Below, one piece after another: positions 19,215 through 30,195 of a stretch of 35,246 nt of DNA. A program made the position numbers and the translations under genes. Each line of letters opens with the position of its first letter. Positions within the stretch are counted from its first letter, which is position 1. The notes under the pieces were generated by a model, which saw only the letters and a list, made by a program, of their open reading frames with translations, searched no databases and was not told where the DNA came from. Origin of the DNA: Perkinsus olseni (Eukaryota; Perkinsozoa; Perkinsida; Perkinsidae). The stretch lies in NCBI GenBank assembly GCA_013115135.1, contig JABANP010000533.1:1-35246 (forward strand), read 5' to 3'.

Positions 19215-20378
19215 GATAAAAACTTGGGGTTCACGGTGAACGGTGCTCTACGTTAGATTGTCTAATTTCTCGCGTTTCCCAGAAACGCGCCTGAGGATGT
19301 TCCGTATATGGAACTTTCTCCTGCCTGACAGCAGCCTCAAGCCGCTCATTTGGGCTTTTCGAAGCAAAATCTCACATATTATCAAAAGCTTTTCTCAGAG
19401 GGATATAGAGTTCCTCCAAGTCTCCTCTTTCTCGCCCGCATTCATGTTGCGTTCAACGCCAGTGACCTTTAAAAGGCCAAAATTTGCCAAAAATTGGCCA
19501 CGCGGAGTTAGTCCCGAGGCCACGCCGATTCACGATCCATCCAAATACGTCAATCGTTCGATGTGGAGGTTCAGTATTCTAGGAGTACTGCATACAGAAC
19601 TATAGCGTACGCAGTGCCACACACACGAACTTGTTGGCTCCTGTCTACCGAGCTAGGCGCTGTCGTAGACCGCGACTCGCAGTACTGCTGCCCAGTGTTC
19701 GCTTCAAGTGAACCGCTTGACCCACCCGTTATTATTTTCATAAATGATTGAGGTTACGTAAAGATTGTTATTACCAACTTCAGATCGTACAAGATCTCTG
19801 GTATCTACTTCCACTACTACATCATCGTTGGTATTGGCATTGTTGGTACTATTATTGTTGGTATTCATCCCGAGTTGTGTTATTAGTTATATTACGCAAC
19901 CCAAGAAGTACTTAAGTAACTCAACATTGGGGCGTGGGGCGGAAGACTGCGCAAGGCGCGCCATGTCCCAGGCCATTGTGACGGGGCCTTCTCTCAACGA
20001 CAGAGAGGCAACCGCACCACATCGCCAGGGTACGCGAGAAGTTTTTTAGAAGATAAGACAAAACTTTACTCGCTAGCAACATGTTCCACTCACCTCAAGC
20101 TCACCTCAAGCTCACCTCAACCGAACCACCGCCTAGCTCTAACACAAAGCTACTGTCACAGTGGGGCGCACAGTGAGTGTGCGCCAGGCGTCATGGCCGA
20201 GTAAACTGGCCCAACGTTAGGCTAACGAGTCGACCTCGACGAGAGCTGTGTAGAATTCCACCGGTGTCAGTCGATTTGCCCGGTGAACCTGGCCCAGTTC
20301 ATTCACAACTGCAACAATAACAACCTCGTGGGCGCACCATTAATCGTGACAACAATCTCAGGATCATGGACACTGCTC
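19215..20378. other. Intergenic between convergent genes; small tandem repeat
   Basis: Space between the secreted-protein gene (+) and the DRC7 stop (-). A 120-codon plus-strand ORF at 19,243 has no convincing composition and may be 3' UTR. CT/TG-rich low-complexity DNA runs from 19,795 to 19,875. Three tandem copies of the 11-mer CTCACCTCAAG lie at 20,089-20,120. A GTCATGGCCGAGT word at 20,190 is tRNA-like but no fold follows. Confidence 0.5.
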
Positions 20379-23300
20379 TCATGCCTCTCCGCAAGACGGT
20401 TCATCCTCTCCCTCCTCGTCTGAAGAGTCCTTCTCCCACATCGCCTGCAGTCTCGGGTCCGCCAGCAGAGTTTCCTCCAACTCAGTGAACTTCTTGATAG
20501 CCTGGACCTCGTGGCGAGCCAACCTTTGCTCCAAAATTTGGATCCTGACGAGTGCGACTGGGTGGGTCAGGCCCATAGAGCCCTTCTTGAAATAGATCGG
20601 AAGACCACACCACACGCGATTGAATAATATCTTTAATACGCCTGATGCGAGTATAAAGCGCATTTGTAGCAATAATTATCATTGCGGCTGATCAACGCCG
20701 TGTGACACGGCCCGTGTCCCGGATTCCACTCAGAGCCGTCAGATTCACTCTGGAACCTGGATATTCGTCCGCGTGCGATGGTTGGCAACTCTACTCCGAG
20801 TTGATCGCTTATCTTCCCGAATTTCTTTTTCTATCATTCGCCCGGCTGCGTTGCCTACCGGAACATCGCGAGAGTCTGATACTTCTCGAAGTCAGACTCC
20901 GTTCTCCCTTGCTGAACGTCAGGGCCACTGCGCCGCTGGATTTGAGCTCGGCGCTTCTTCAGAGCCTCCTGAAACCAAAAAAAAGTTCCGCGGCCGACAA
21001 CGCGACCGTCGCTCCGGTCCCTTGAACCCGCAAGCAGCGCCGAATGCGCTCAAATCGAGCTGTTCGAGATTAACGAAGAGCAGATTCACTATTGATGACG
21101 AGGCTTTTTACCCCGAGTGCCGACCCCGCTGAGGGCTAGGAGACGGATTAGCCGCGTTCAACGTGGCGCGCTGTGGTAGCTGCTCGTCCCGACTGTTCTT
21201 CAACCCCAGTGGCCCCTCACCTGTTCGTCCTCGAGCCTCTTCTGTATGATAGCCGCGCGGTCTAGCAGTCTCTTACGGAAGTCACTTTTACATCTACAGG
21301 GAAGATCAGAAGGGCCATGTTGCTCTGAGCTTATCTATCTACTTCTTCGCAACGAATTCTGCCTGCAGCGCGTCCAGCTGCTTCCCTGGGAACTCGGCCA
21401 AGTAGGGTGCCAGGATATCGACCTAGAGGGCACTTAGTGACAACACGCGAACGTGAAAACGTTCCCTCGAGGAACTGCCGCCAAGGCGTTAAGGAGCTAG
21501 CGATGAAAAAACCTCGTATGTAGGATATCGGACGCGAGGGCAATCGAGATGGCAGCACTCGAGTGCCTCCCTCCGCTTTGCATACCACAGTGCACAAAAG
21601 CTGAACACCCAAGCTTTGTGAGGTTGTACGCACTCTCCTGTGTAGCCCCACGCAGCTGCTACTTTAAACGGTAGTATAGAATTATCCCACCTTCTTCTCG
21701 CCCTTCCCCGTTCCCTCTTCTTCTTCACGTTCATCTGATCCATCATGGCCCCGCAGGACCTCCATGGACTGATCCCTGGCGTAGTCGTAGACATCCTTCA
21801 CCAGGACCTGAACCACAGGGCTTTACCAGCGGTCGGTCCCCGCCTCGAGAGTCGACAGAAACGTTAGTTAACACAAAGGGCATCGGAACAGGCCGCCCGC
21901 GAGTCGCTGAGAGAATGAGTATGAGAGCAACAAGGAAGCAAGGTGAGTTCCGAGACAGGTCGAGAGTTCGGAGAACTCACCAGGTTTCGCTTCGCAGTGC
22001 TCAAGCCGCTCCCACCACCTTTCCCGACATCGACGGGCGGAGCAGCGAAGTCTGGAATGACTGGGCCTCCGCTGACGCCCATTGCTGAGCGGAAGGCGCT
22101 GGAGGGCGGAGGGGCAGAAACTGCTGTACCGTTCTGGGCCACTGGTGCGCTCTCCTGCTGTGCGACTAGTCGGACGTTCTTCACGTTGTTCTCTTCCTTG
22201 CGGCGTAGGGCCAGCTCTGTGGTAACTGCGGCGGACATTCAAGTGCACTCTAATACAGTTACCACCAGCTGTGTACTAATGCGATGGCACTGGGCCACGA
22301 ATACTTCGATTTGTGTTACGATAAATCAGGCGATGCCGTGATGGTACACGAGATAGATCAGGATCGGATTTCTCTCGATAATTATAAATCAGCGATTCTT
22401 TTGAAATTGCTGGCCATGATTATCTCAGGACTCCCACATGATACATGGCATGGTCTGCAATTCGATAGAGGGAAGGTTCGTTTGTCTTTCCACGGGACAA
22501 CAGCACAGCCACAGTACGACAGGTAACGAGGCCTACTTCTGTTCATGCTTTCGACGAAATTGTGCTTGCTAGTCTTCTCGAGTTGAAGTAGTTGCAGCAG
22601 TTGTTTCGGCGTCGGTAGTTGAATATCCTCTCCCAGCCCGAGACGGCTCAACTTGTCCAGTCTGATGTGAGGCAGATCGCCCCCACGGTAGGGGCCCCAC
22701 CAAAGGTGGCGACTTGGCAAGCCAGACTCACGTCAGAGACAAACCATCCGGGGTCTTGTGGAAGGTGAGCTGTTGTCCCATTAGTCGTCCTTCTGGGCGA
22801 TGATAAGTGATACGAATGGACTTCTTAGGAAGGTAGAACACGATTTTGCCTAATAAGAGAGGGCATTAAGAAACTTCACTCACAGACATCGGGTGTATAG
22901 CTCAGTGGTAGAGCGGCTGACTGCAGATCAGCAGGTCCTCGGTTCAAATCCGGGTGCGCCCTTACTGCACAATTCGGTGATTCGGCATGTCTGCTCATCC
23001 ATCCAGTAATCCGGAACGCGGTACTTCTGCGATATCTTCGTCATCGGAATATCTCCGAGGGAATCTACAAGAAAGACTTTCTTGGACAGCAGTCCTCCTC
23101 TCCATCGCATCATCTCGACCCGCACCTATCGGTAGGCTCGGAAGGCTTCGGCTAGCCTCAGTGCCTCTCAGGTTGCGATCCAGCTTCACGGAGTGATACT
23201 CCAGTAAGTCGTCTCGATCAACAAAGGACTCCTGCCAGTGAAAGAAGGATAGTTGTCCGCACGCACGGCTGCATCACTGACCTTGATCTTCTCCCCGATC

Positions 23301-26300
23301 TTGTCGACAGTACGATATAGCCCGTCCGGTCGTGTCTCATGATAGTACCCCATGCAACGCCATCTCTGGTCGATATCAACCAGGGACTACCAGAGCACCA
23401 TGGACCACCCCTAGCCGAGTTGGCTGACGGCCTACCTTCAGAGCAGCCAGGCGTCCGTGGTTGAACTCCTCTCGGACCGCAGCATCAGCGAGATACCTCG
23501 ACAGAATCTCCCTCCTGTTCCTGCTGCATCGTGTTTTTCTACTTGATGCGAGCTTGTAGCATATCTTTGCGTTGTTTGAAATACTCTGTGATCATCACCG
23601 GCAGGCGCAGGTTCAGGTCCTTGAACCGGGTCACCCTGGCATGCACGCTTCCGAGCTAACTGGCCGCACAAGGGAAGACGCAGTGGTGAGGAGACAGTAC
23701 AGTGCAGCCTTTCCGGTGATCGTACGGCGAACCGGACGCACCTCTCAACCATGCCGTCCGGCTGAGAATACGGAGAGAAAAGCTCAACAGTCGCCTTGTG
23801 GTACTTCTCTATTCTGACACCTCTATCGCAGAATCGCGCGCCGTACCTGCAACCTCACAACCCTCTCTTAACAAGAGCATACAAACCACAACTTACCGAT
23901 CCTTCGGGATGAGGGCAGGAGCAGCCCAGCTAGGTGGGACGTCATCCACGGTGAGAGGTCTAGGCGAGTCGTACACGCCGATAAGATACGCTAGGGGGAC
24001 CGTGGGCCGTTGGGGTTCTGACACACGTTCTAACAGCACCGGGTAGCAGCACTGGGCCGACCTTCTCCCGGTGCGTTCTCTTGGCTGGCCCCACTTCCCT
24101 CGGCATCCTGTTGCTCGCTTCCGGCGTTAGCGAGAGTGATCGGGTCGAGAAGGACAGGCTGAAATGATGTCGAGGTCTGTGTCGAACTAGTACAACAGAG
24201 GTATATCCGGATAACAACGGATGTACGTCGGAATGACGGTGTACGGATTCAAGGGGTGAACGAGTATTCAGTGTACCCGTCGTGGACGAAGTGAAAGTGT
24301 ACGAGTTTTCGGTGTACGAGTCGCAAACATCCCCATACACCCGCCCGCAAACGATACGCTCACGATCGATGCCGCGAGTTCCCGCCTCGATGTCGAGCTA
24401 GTCGAGGAAGTTTAGGATCTCTCGCGCACCTCGAAGAATCTTGTGTTGCCAACATCCATGCTAACTCCGGTTAGATTCAATCTCTTTCGCAAGGGTCTCC
24501 TTTTACCGGGCACATCACTGCCTTCAACAAAGCTCTTCTGAATATTCACCCACACATTCTTGTGGTTCCAGACCGTGTCCACAGAAAGATACCTGACCCA
24601 CACAGCAAAGATTCCAAGACAGCACAAACTAGGCAGTCTCTCCCAGGCTCACGGGCAAGGTCTTAGTGAGTCGCCCTTGGATCCAGGACCTACGGAACTC
24701 ATAGTAACATGAGCCTTGGACGGCTCCCATAACGACGTCTCGTACTAGGCTCGGTTTCCGTAGAGAAGATCATCCCTGTAGTGGGTTCGATGAACATATC
24801 AGCCACCACGTCCCTCGCTCCTTTGCGGACCATCACCCAACAATGGGCTCGTCTTCCTGAAAAGAAGTGGGATCGCATAGCCACAAGCTGATGCCACCCA
24901 ACCGATGAATCCCGAAGGCGTGGCTTCCTCCTGCGCAGTCCTTCCCAGTTCTTTAAGATTCGCCGTTGATGCGGCAATGAAGTCCATGTCCTCCTCCTGA
25001 GAGAAATGGTTGCTTAACGCCTAGAGTTGTGGCATTGATGTACTGGACGAGCTTAGCAGCTCAGCTTTCAGCTGCTCAGAACATAACGATAAGTTTCGGG
25101 ACAGGGTAGCGATGGATAGTGATTCACCTCCTCGGTCAGAGCATCATCCGAGTCGCTTTTCTCTGCTTCGAACATTTCCTTCTCTTGAGCAAGCGGCTAC
25201 GAAATTAGACACGAAGGTCAGAGCAGGTGCGGAGGAGTGTAATCATGTCAGTTCCGCGGTAGTATAGTGGTGAGTATTCCTGCCTGTCACGCAGGAGACC
25301 CGGGTTCAATTCCCGGCCGCGGAATATTTCTCCTACACTTGCTTCTTGTTCCTCTTTCAAGTACTCACTGTCCATTACAGGCTTCTTCATCAGAGAGAAC
25401 TCCTCACCTGAGAGACGTCCATCAACTGGGGAAAGTATACCCAACGAGCTAAAGTAAAGCGATGAACGGCAGATGGATAATCGGGCGAATCCTTTTAACT
25501 CTACGCAACTTTGCACCATACACGACCTGGCTTACCAAGAGTCTTCTCAGCCATATCGACTGAGCTCCGCCGTCTCCCTTCAGGGTACCCGCCTACGAGA
25601 CTGCCTCGAGGCTTCTCAAGGACGACTGCACGGGAACGGTCAGTGAATGCCGCAACAGCACTCCAGCAACGCGAGTGAATGTAAATGCCGTGAGCCACCT
25701 GAAGTAGTTGTCGGACTGTCTTCCCTCTTCTCATCAGCAACCGGTCGAGGGAGGAGCAGATCGGCGTATCTGATAAGGGCCGTTCTCGGGTAGGGAGGCG
25801 AGTATAAGTGCAAAAGGTGTCACAATTCCGTTCTGAACCAGTTGAACACGTGAATTGAATCAGACAGGTTCATAAAAACTAAGGTTCAAGAGTAAAAAAT
25901 TGGCCGAACCGTGTCCACACCTTCGAAGCATCTTCTCTTCCTCTGTCCTCCCTAAACCTCCCGCAATCCTTATCTAAGCGTAGCAGTAGAGACAGAGGCT
26001 GCAACTTGGCCAACTTCAGCACCTCCTCTAAGGGGAGTAGATCGTTGGTTGGGCTCTCGCACTTCCTCAGTGACCGGGTCGTGATCCATCTGGGCGCGAC
26101 ACCCGCCACACAGTAAGCGTCATAACCGGCTCCCACTAGGATGGAGCATAGAACCTTGCCGAGAACAGTGTCGCCGCTCGACAGCTCAAGTTCGACTTTA
26201 CCACGCTTATATCAAATGCGTCGCCTGCTTGATAGAAGAGGGTCGTAGACGGAGAGCAGACGACTGGGGGGAACCTTCAAACGATTCATCTCCGAATCGA

Positions 26301-27407
26301 GAGCCTCTAAAGAACGTACTGTGCGGGGTCCTTGAGAGGCTCGTAGGCTATATAGTTGGCCAGGAATTTACCACATAGTGAAGCGTCATAGAGCTCGGGG
26401 TATGCCTGCGACAGACTCAGCATCGCCAAATACTATCCAATTTGAGATGACTAAGGCCGAAGGCGAGAGGAGCTCACGCATACCAATTTCGTCGGCCTGA
26501 TAGTCGTTGATAAGAACTTAGGGACACCAATCTCGTTGAGGGGGCACAGGTACAGCTTGCGATCCTCTCCATAGGTCTGCGCAAACTTCGACTCGAATGA
26601 CCTAAGGAAGATTATCAAAATCGAATCTTGTGTGCGGCAGCACGCACCGAAGATGTTGCATCACTCTCTCCTCGCGCTTGGAGTTGCTAGCGTAGGAGCT
26701 CAGGAAAGGCGGTATGCCCATCTCCGCCTGAGAAAATACGATTACACCACAAGTCGAGAGCGGCCTACCTTCGGGATGATCGCATCAGGGTCTTCCAGTA
26801 GAGCCGCGAGAGACGACGTAACTTTATTCGAGAACCTGAGAACAGTGAAATAACAACTCGACAAGATCACGAGTTTGTCACAGTCCATAAGTTCTTCTAC
26901 GAGGTGGACCAACGTGGTACCTCCTACCGGTATAGCCCCCAAATATGGCTATATAAGCTTGATGACAAGAATAAGAAGTATAGTAAGGTACGGGGCACTC
27001 ATACGTCTCGAAAAGTGCTCTGCTCGTGCGTGCTACAGTCCGACGACATCGCGGTTCAACTGGACTCGAAGCTGGTGTGCTAGCTAATTGATGGTGAGCT
27101 CTGTGATGCCTCCGTTGAGCTAGGCTTGCCATCAATCCTTCAAAAGATTCACAAATTGCCCATTTCAAGAGTGTCTATTATGGAACTCCCTGGTAGCATG
27201 CCCTGCATAGAGAGAGAAGGCCTCAGGAAAGACAAATGCATCCGCTCACCTTCGACAGCGGATTTCTTTGAGGGAGGCGCTGCTACTCCCATCAGCGTCA
27301 GCCTCGGCGGCCCGCTGCTGCTCCCGGCTATTCCCTTCGTCTGCATTCTCATTGCCGGGTTCATCCGACGAGAGCATTTCCGATGGCTCCATGACGGGCG
27401 TCGACAT
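20379..27407 (-). CDS. DRC7: DRC7 (CCDC135), dynein regulatory complex subunit 7
   Basis: Nexin-dynein regulatory complex subunit of motile axonemes, recognised from conserved blocks: PLNEIGVPKFLSTTIRPTKL, AYPELYDASLCGKF, GAGYDAYCVAGV, RRAHCWVMVRKGARDVVADM then FIEPTTG (papain/transglutaminase-like fold), VDTVWNHKNVWVNIQ, YFKQRKDM, YYHETRPDGLYR, RDDLLEYHSVKLDR, IRITYHRPEGRL, DILAPYLAEFPGK, SDFRKRLLDRAAIIQKRLED and the C-terminal IQILEQRLARHE. Fourteen 3' exons join without a frame break: 23846-23742, 23635-23543, 23514-23436, 23365-23282, 23231-23126, 23064-22966, 22849-22732, 22661-22537, 22225-21981, 21807-21691, 21422-21343, 21293-21221, 20968-20859, 20544-20379. 5' exons seen: 27407-27250 (start MSTPVMEPSE), 26835-26769, 26727-26648, 26601-26484, 26405-26320, 26274-26202, 26154-~26023, one ending 25337, 24996-24903, 24856-~24750, ~24606-24430 and one ending 23897. 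Unresolved: the second exon, the 25.4-26.0 kb part and both sides of FB2. The final 20 residues are acidic (SSDEEGEDE). Confidence 0.9.
22284..22526 (+). CDS. Possible small ORF nested in a DRC7 intron
   Basis: 80 codons from ATG to TGA... stop codon on the strand opposite DRC7, filling most of the 311-nt intron 22,536-22,226. Composition is protein-like (contains YFDLCYDKSGDAVMVHEIDQ and ILLKLLAMIISGLPHDTWHG) and there is no signal peptide. No homology is recognised and no promoter is evident; it may be a chance ORF. Confidence 0.25.
   Translation: MALGHEYFDLCYDKSGDAVMVHEIDQDRISLDNYKSAILLKLLAMIISGLPHDTWHGLQFDRGKVRLSFHGTTAQPQYDR
22891..22962 (+). tRNA. tRNA-Cys (GCA), antisense in a DRC7 intron
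   Basis: 72 nt. Acceptor GGGTGTA/TGCGCCC, D arm around AGCTCAGTGGTAGAGC, anticodon stem GCTGA/TCAGC with loop CTGCAGA (GCA), T arm CTCGG-TTCAAAT-CCGGG. The tRNA lies wholly or nearly wholly within the 116-nt intron 22,965-22,850 of DRC7 on the other strand; its last two bases coincide with part of the intron's 5' splice site (GTAAG = 22,965-22,961). Confidence 0.95.
23964..24324. mobile_element. FB2: short array-ended element in a DRC7 intron
   Basis: Ends are inverted: GCGAGTCGTACAC at 23,964-23,976 and GTGTACGAGTCGC at 24,312-24,324 (12 of 13 match as reverse complements). Five or so GTGTACGA-type units at 15-16-bp steps occupy the right side (about 24,215-24,324); the left side keeps one or two. 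The right edge read outward (GGGGATGTTTGCGACTCG) resembles the FB1 edge (GGGATGTTCACGTTTCG). The 180-bp core is GC rich and has no clear tRNA or long hairpin. It lies between DRC7 exons coding for NTRFFE and LTVDDVPPSW, and is absent from the decayed copy because that whole segment is deleted there. No target duplication found. Confidence 0.6.
25253..25324 (+). tRNA. tRNA-Asp (GTC), antisense in a DRC7 intron
   Basis: 72 nt with canonical features: acceptor TCCGCGG/CCGCGGA, D arm around AGTGGTGAG, anticodon stem CCTGC/GCAGG with CTGTCAC (GTC), T arm CCGGG-TTCAATT-CCCGG. It starts about 12 nt inside the DRC7 intron that follows the exon ending at 25,337, on the opposite strand. Confidence 0.95.
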
Positions 27408-28673
27408 CAGACTAATATCAAATCTATAAGCTCCATCCTACATCGCGTTTTACTAATTTCCATCTTCCACTGTGATGAACTGCTGCTACCACAGGCTAAT
27501 GGTCATGGCATCATCATGATGATTGAAGAGCAGAGTTGATACTCAGACTGATACAATACGGACTGATCAACTTCATTGCATACATGCCTTCAGACTGAGA
27601 TCCTGCAAAATCATTCAAGCCGTCTTGATGTGATTAATATACTTACATTAATAACCCCTAATATCAGGCGTTATCAAATCACTCGTTTTAGTTATATAGT
27701 ACTATCTTAGATATTAGATAACAGCGCCATATCTGTATCATAATATTTATTACTAGGCCTTCGTAGCGAAAAAAGCGGAGCTCGGCACAAAGTCTCGGGT
27801 TCGAACCCCAGACCGGGCTCTTTTCCGTATTTTTTCGGGTTCCTCTACAACGGTCCACGACGGTTTTGCTCGGTAGAACCGGGATAATGGCGATTTCGTA
27901 TTTTTTATAGAATACACAAACCGCGAGCTTTCGAATGGTATGTGTCTCGCGAGTTGAATCGACATGGTCGCGGAGAAATAATTTGAACGAACGAACGAAC
28001 GAACGAACGCACAAAAAAGCGCAGAAGTGACAGTATATGCTCCGCTCGCTTCGCTCGCTCCGCAATTCATAATCCTCGAGTGTCTTCCCTTGTCACGGGG
28101 TCTCCCAGTCTTACTGAAGCGGTTGAGTCCAGAAGTTACCTCTGAGAGGTATATACATAATTTCCAAAACAAATAAATGTATATCGGTGTGTAATCGGTG
28201 TAGTCGCACCGATTTAGTATGGCTACTTCATGTCACGAATAGTTGTTGTGCACGCAGTAGTTGCCATCGTGTTACCAATTCAATGCGTACAGGACCGGTT
28301 GAGGGCAACGAGCTACATCATACCACGCATTGCGTCAATGCGGTGATTAGGTTCACGGCCGAAGAATCGACAAGGTATTCTGTCCCTTGCATTCCGCAGA
28401 AACTCCCCCCCGTGACCTGCTGATGGCGCCACAATGCGCAAATTGGTTGAACCAACAGAGGGAAGGTAAATGCGTTCTGGTGGTGGTCCACACCGCATGC
28501 CACGTATATACTCGCTAGTTTTCATACCTCACGACTTTGCTCAGTAGAAAATACTTGATGAGATTGTTTCATCATCGTTCCATTGGGGCGAGCGTCCTGA
28601 AGATTCCCGCACAGATGTCCACCCGTGCGTGATACGCGGCTGAACACTATTTGGTGGACGAGCCTCCCAGGCT
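27408..28673. other. Upstream region of DRC7 with a tRNA-like scrap and microsatellite
   Basis: The DRC7 promoter should lie near 27,410-27,650. From 27,775 to 27,825 there is a tRNA-like 3' half on the plus strand (GGTTCGAACCCCAGACCGGG). A GAAC microsatellite of about six units runs 27,985-28,009, and a GCTCGCTTCGCTCGCTCCG low-complexity run lies near 28,045-28,065. These may be remains of another FB-type element, since GGACGAAC is the unit of FB3. ORFs at 28,187-28,525 have no support. Confidence 0.4.
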
Positions 28674-28745
28674 GGCCCTGTGGCGCAACGGTAGCGCATC
28701 TGACTCCAGATCAGAAGGTTGTCCGTTCGAATCGGGCCGGGGTCA
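28674..28745 (+). tRNA. tRNA-Trp (CCA)
   Basis: 72 nt. Acceptor GGCCCTG/CGGGGTC with wobble pairs, D stem GCGC/GCGC, anticodon stem TCTGA/TCAGA with CTCCAGA (CCA), T loop TTCGAAT. A CTTTT run follows directly and can act as a Pol III terminator. Confidence 0.9.
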
Positions 28746-28980
28746 CTTTTACAGCCAACGAAGGTCACTCACACGCGAGAGAATTGAACAACCCAACAAC
28801 AGGAGTGGAGTTCATTTCAGGGGACTGAGTCCGGTAGAGCTGCTCTCCCAACCATGACTCCGCGTTCATCAAAGCGCCGCCGAGTTCCTCGCTCGACACG
28901 GAAAAGTTTCGGCGGGCGAGACTTGCTAAGGCTTCGTGCGATGCCCGCTGTTCCAGTAGCGGTTCCTCTCTTCAACATTG
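28746..28980. other. Short upstream region, no feature recognised
   Basis: Between tRNA-Trp and the secreted-protein start. A plus-strand ORF at 28,854 overlaps it in another frame and is not supported. Confidence 0.3.
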
Positions 28981-29446
28981 ATGGCCTTCGCCCGACTCGC
29001 TGTTGCCGCGACTCTCGCCTGCGTACCCATCTCGGGGCTTCATGCTGCTAGCAACTCGCAGGTAGTCGCAACCCCGTAGGACCTTCCCCCCTCATTAATT
29101 CTCCGCAGACACATGACCCGCTGGCCGGAATTGCTCAGCGACTGCAGAGCCTCAGCAGCCAATTCGACCGCATCAACGATCACATCGATGACTGGATAGC
29201 AAAGAAAGTAATCGCATCGTACGAGTCTTGACTCGCCGTCGCTCAATGCCCTCTTCCCTGCAGCTGCGAGCGCAGACAAAGGCTGACAGTAACCGCTGTA
29301 GACTTGCATTTGGAGAAGGACGATTCATCGACATCTACTTCGCCGAGGAATCTGCATCTCCCAACCCAATCGTTGGTTATGTATACCGCCAGGACGTGCC
29401 TGGGCAAGCGGCCAAGAGACCTTCTGTCTATGTTACAGCCGCGTAG
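28981..29446 (+). CDS. Small secreted protein, three exons
   Basis: Exons 28,981-29,061 (27 codons), 29,109-29,207 (33 codons) and 29,264-29,446 (60 codons and stop), joined by phase-0 GT-AG introns of 47 and 56 nt. The product has 120 residues. Exon 1 alone is a textbook signal peptide (LAVAATLACVPISGLHA) with cleavage likely after HAA. Exon 2 is a short amphipathic helix (GIAQRLQSLSSQFDRINDHI). Exon 3 has a GEGRFIDIYFAEES strand pair, a GYVYRQDVPG turn and a short SVYVTAA tail, with a single Cys. No known domain. The exon-to-module match and the matching phases make the model firm. It could be an extracellular or effector-like protein, but no function is assigned. Confidence 0.75.
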
Positions 29447-29862
29447 GTTGTGATATATCTTAGTCATCGTATAATATCACTGTTAATGAATTACATGGGG
29501 TTATACAATGATCTAATGCTGATAGCATCAGAATAAAATACATAGTGTAATAGCTTTCCCAGATTTGAATATACCTAGAATTAGTTTGAATTAGCCATAT
29601 AGAATAGGATTTGAATTAGTACGTGTCCACAAGCCTCTCATCTGTCTCAACCCTGTCGCCCAGTCAATGACGTCCTCGATCATTCAGGTATATTAACGAT
29701 TGCTCATCACTCATCATCGCAAATACGAAGGATATACCTCCCACTTCATTGTTTTGTTACTACCAACCCGATCCACGATATCATATCGAAGTCACACATC
29801 ACGGTTCTTACAAGGATCGAATATCGTCATTAACAAAAATCCGGACCGAGCAACTATTGGCC
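29447..29862. other. AT-rich intergenic stretch
   Basis: AT-rich, with several near-repeats of GAATTAG around 29,578-29,615. No gene seen. Confidence 0.4.
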
Positions 29863-30159
29863 TTAATTCTTGACTGCGGTTTGCTCCCGCCAATCAGCAA
29901 TGAGGAGAGCTGTCTTGTTGTTCATGGCGAGTGGATAGTCTTCAAGCCATTGATAAGCTCTGCCGTACCCAGAGGGAGGATGGTCCGCTAAGAAAGCAAA
30001 TATTGCCGCGCATTTATCTCTGTCTACGGGCGTGATGGGCAGGGCAGAACGCAGTTTGCCGAGAGCGTGTTCGTCCAAGTGACCGAGGAGGAAAATGGGT
30101 GAAAAGTGCTGACGAGCTTCCGCAAGGTTGTCGGAGATCGTGATCATCAGTGAGGACAT
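29863..30159 (-). CDS. Hypothetical protein, single ORF
   Basis: 98 codons from ATG. Composition is protein-like and mostly helical, with LGHLDEHALGKLRSALPITP and GRAYQWLEDYPLAMNNKTAL. No signal peptide, membrane segment or known motif. It ends convergently toward the AT-rich region and begins just left of the second tRNA-Trp copy. It may be a complete small gene or an exon; no acceptor is needed for the start. Homology evidence is lacking. Confidence 0.45.
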   Translation of the reverse strand: MSSLMITISDNLAEARQHFSPIFLLGHLDEHALGKLRSALPITPVDRDKCAAIFAFLADHPPSGYGRAYQWLEDYPLAMNNKTALLIADWREQTAVKN

Positions 30160-30195
30160 CTAGTCCCACGCGAAGGATATGCGACCTTGCAGTTC

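Noticed and set aside
19243..19605. 120-codon plus-strand ORF after the secreted-protein gene
   Set aside because: No signal, domain or codon pattern that sets it apart from 3' UTR sequence.
20185..20260. tRNA-Leu/Ser-like start GTCATGGCCGAGT
   Set aside because: Followed by a short palindrome, not by an anticodon arm or T arm.
21943..22341. 132-codon plus-strand ORF
   Set aside because: Antisense of a DRC7 exon whose splice phases are confirmed on both sides.
27126..27539. 137-codon plus-strand ORF
   Set aside because: Antisense of the first DRC7 exon and its upstream region.
27985..28009. GAAC tandem run as a possible CRISPR or telomere-like array
   Set aside because: Only about six 4-bp units without spacers: a plain microsatellite.
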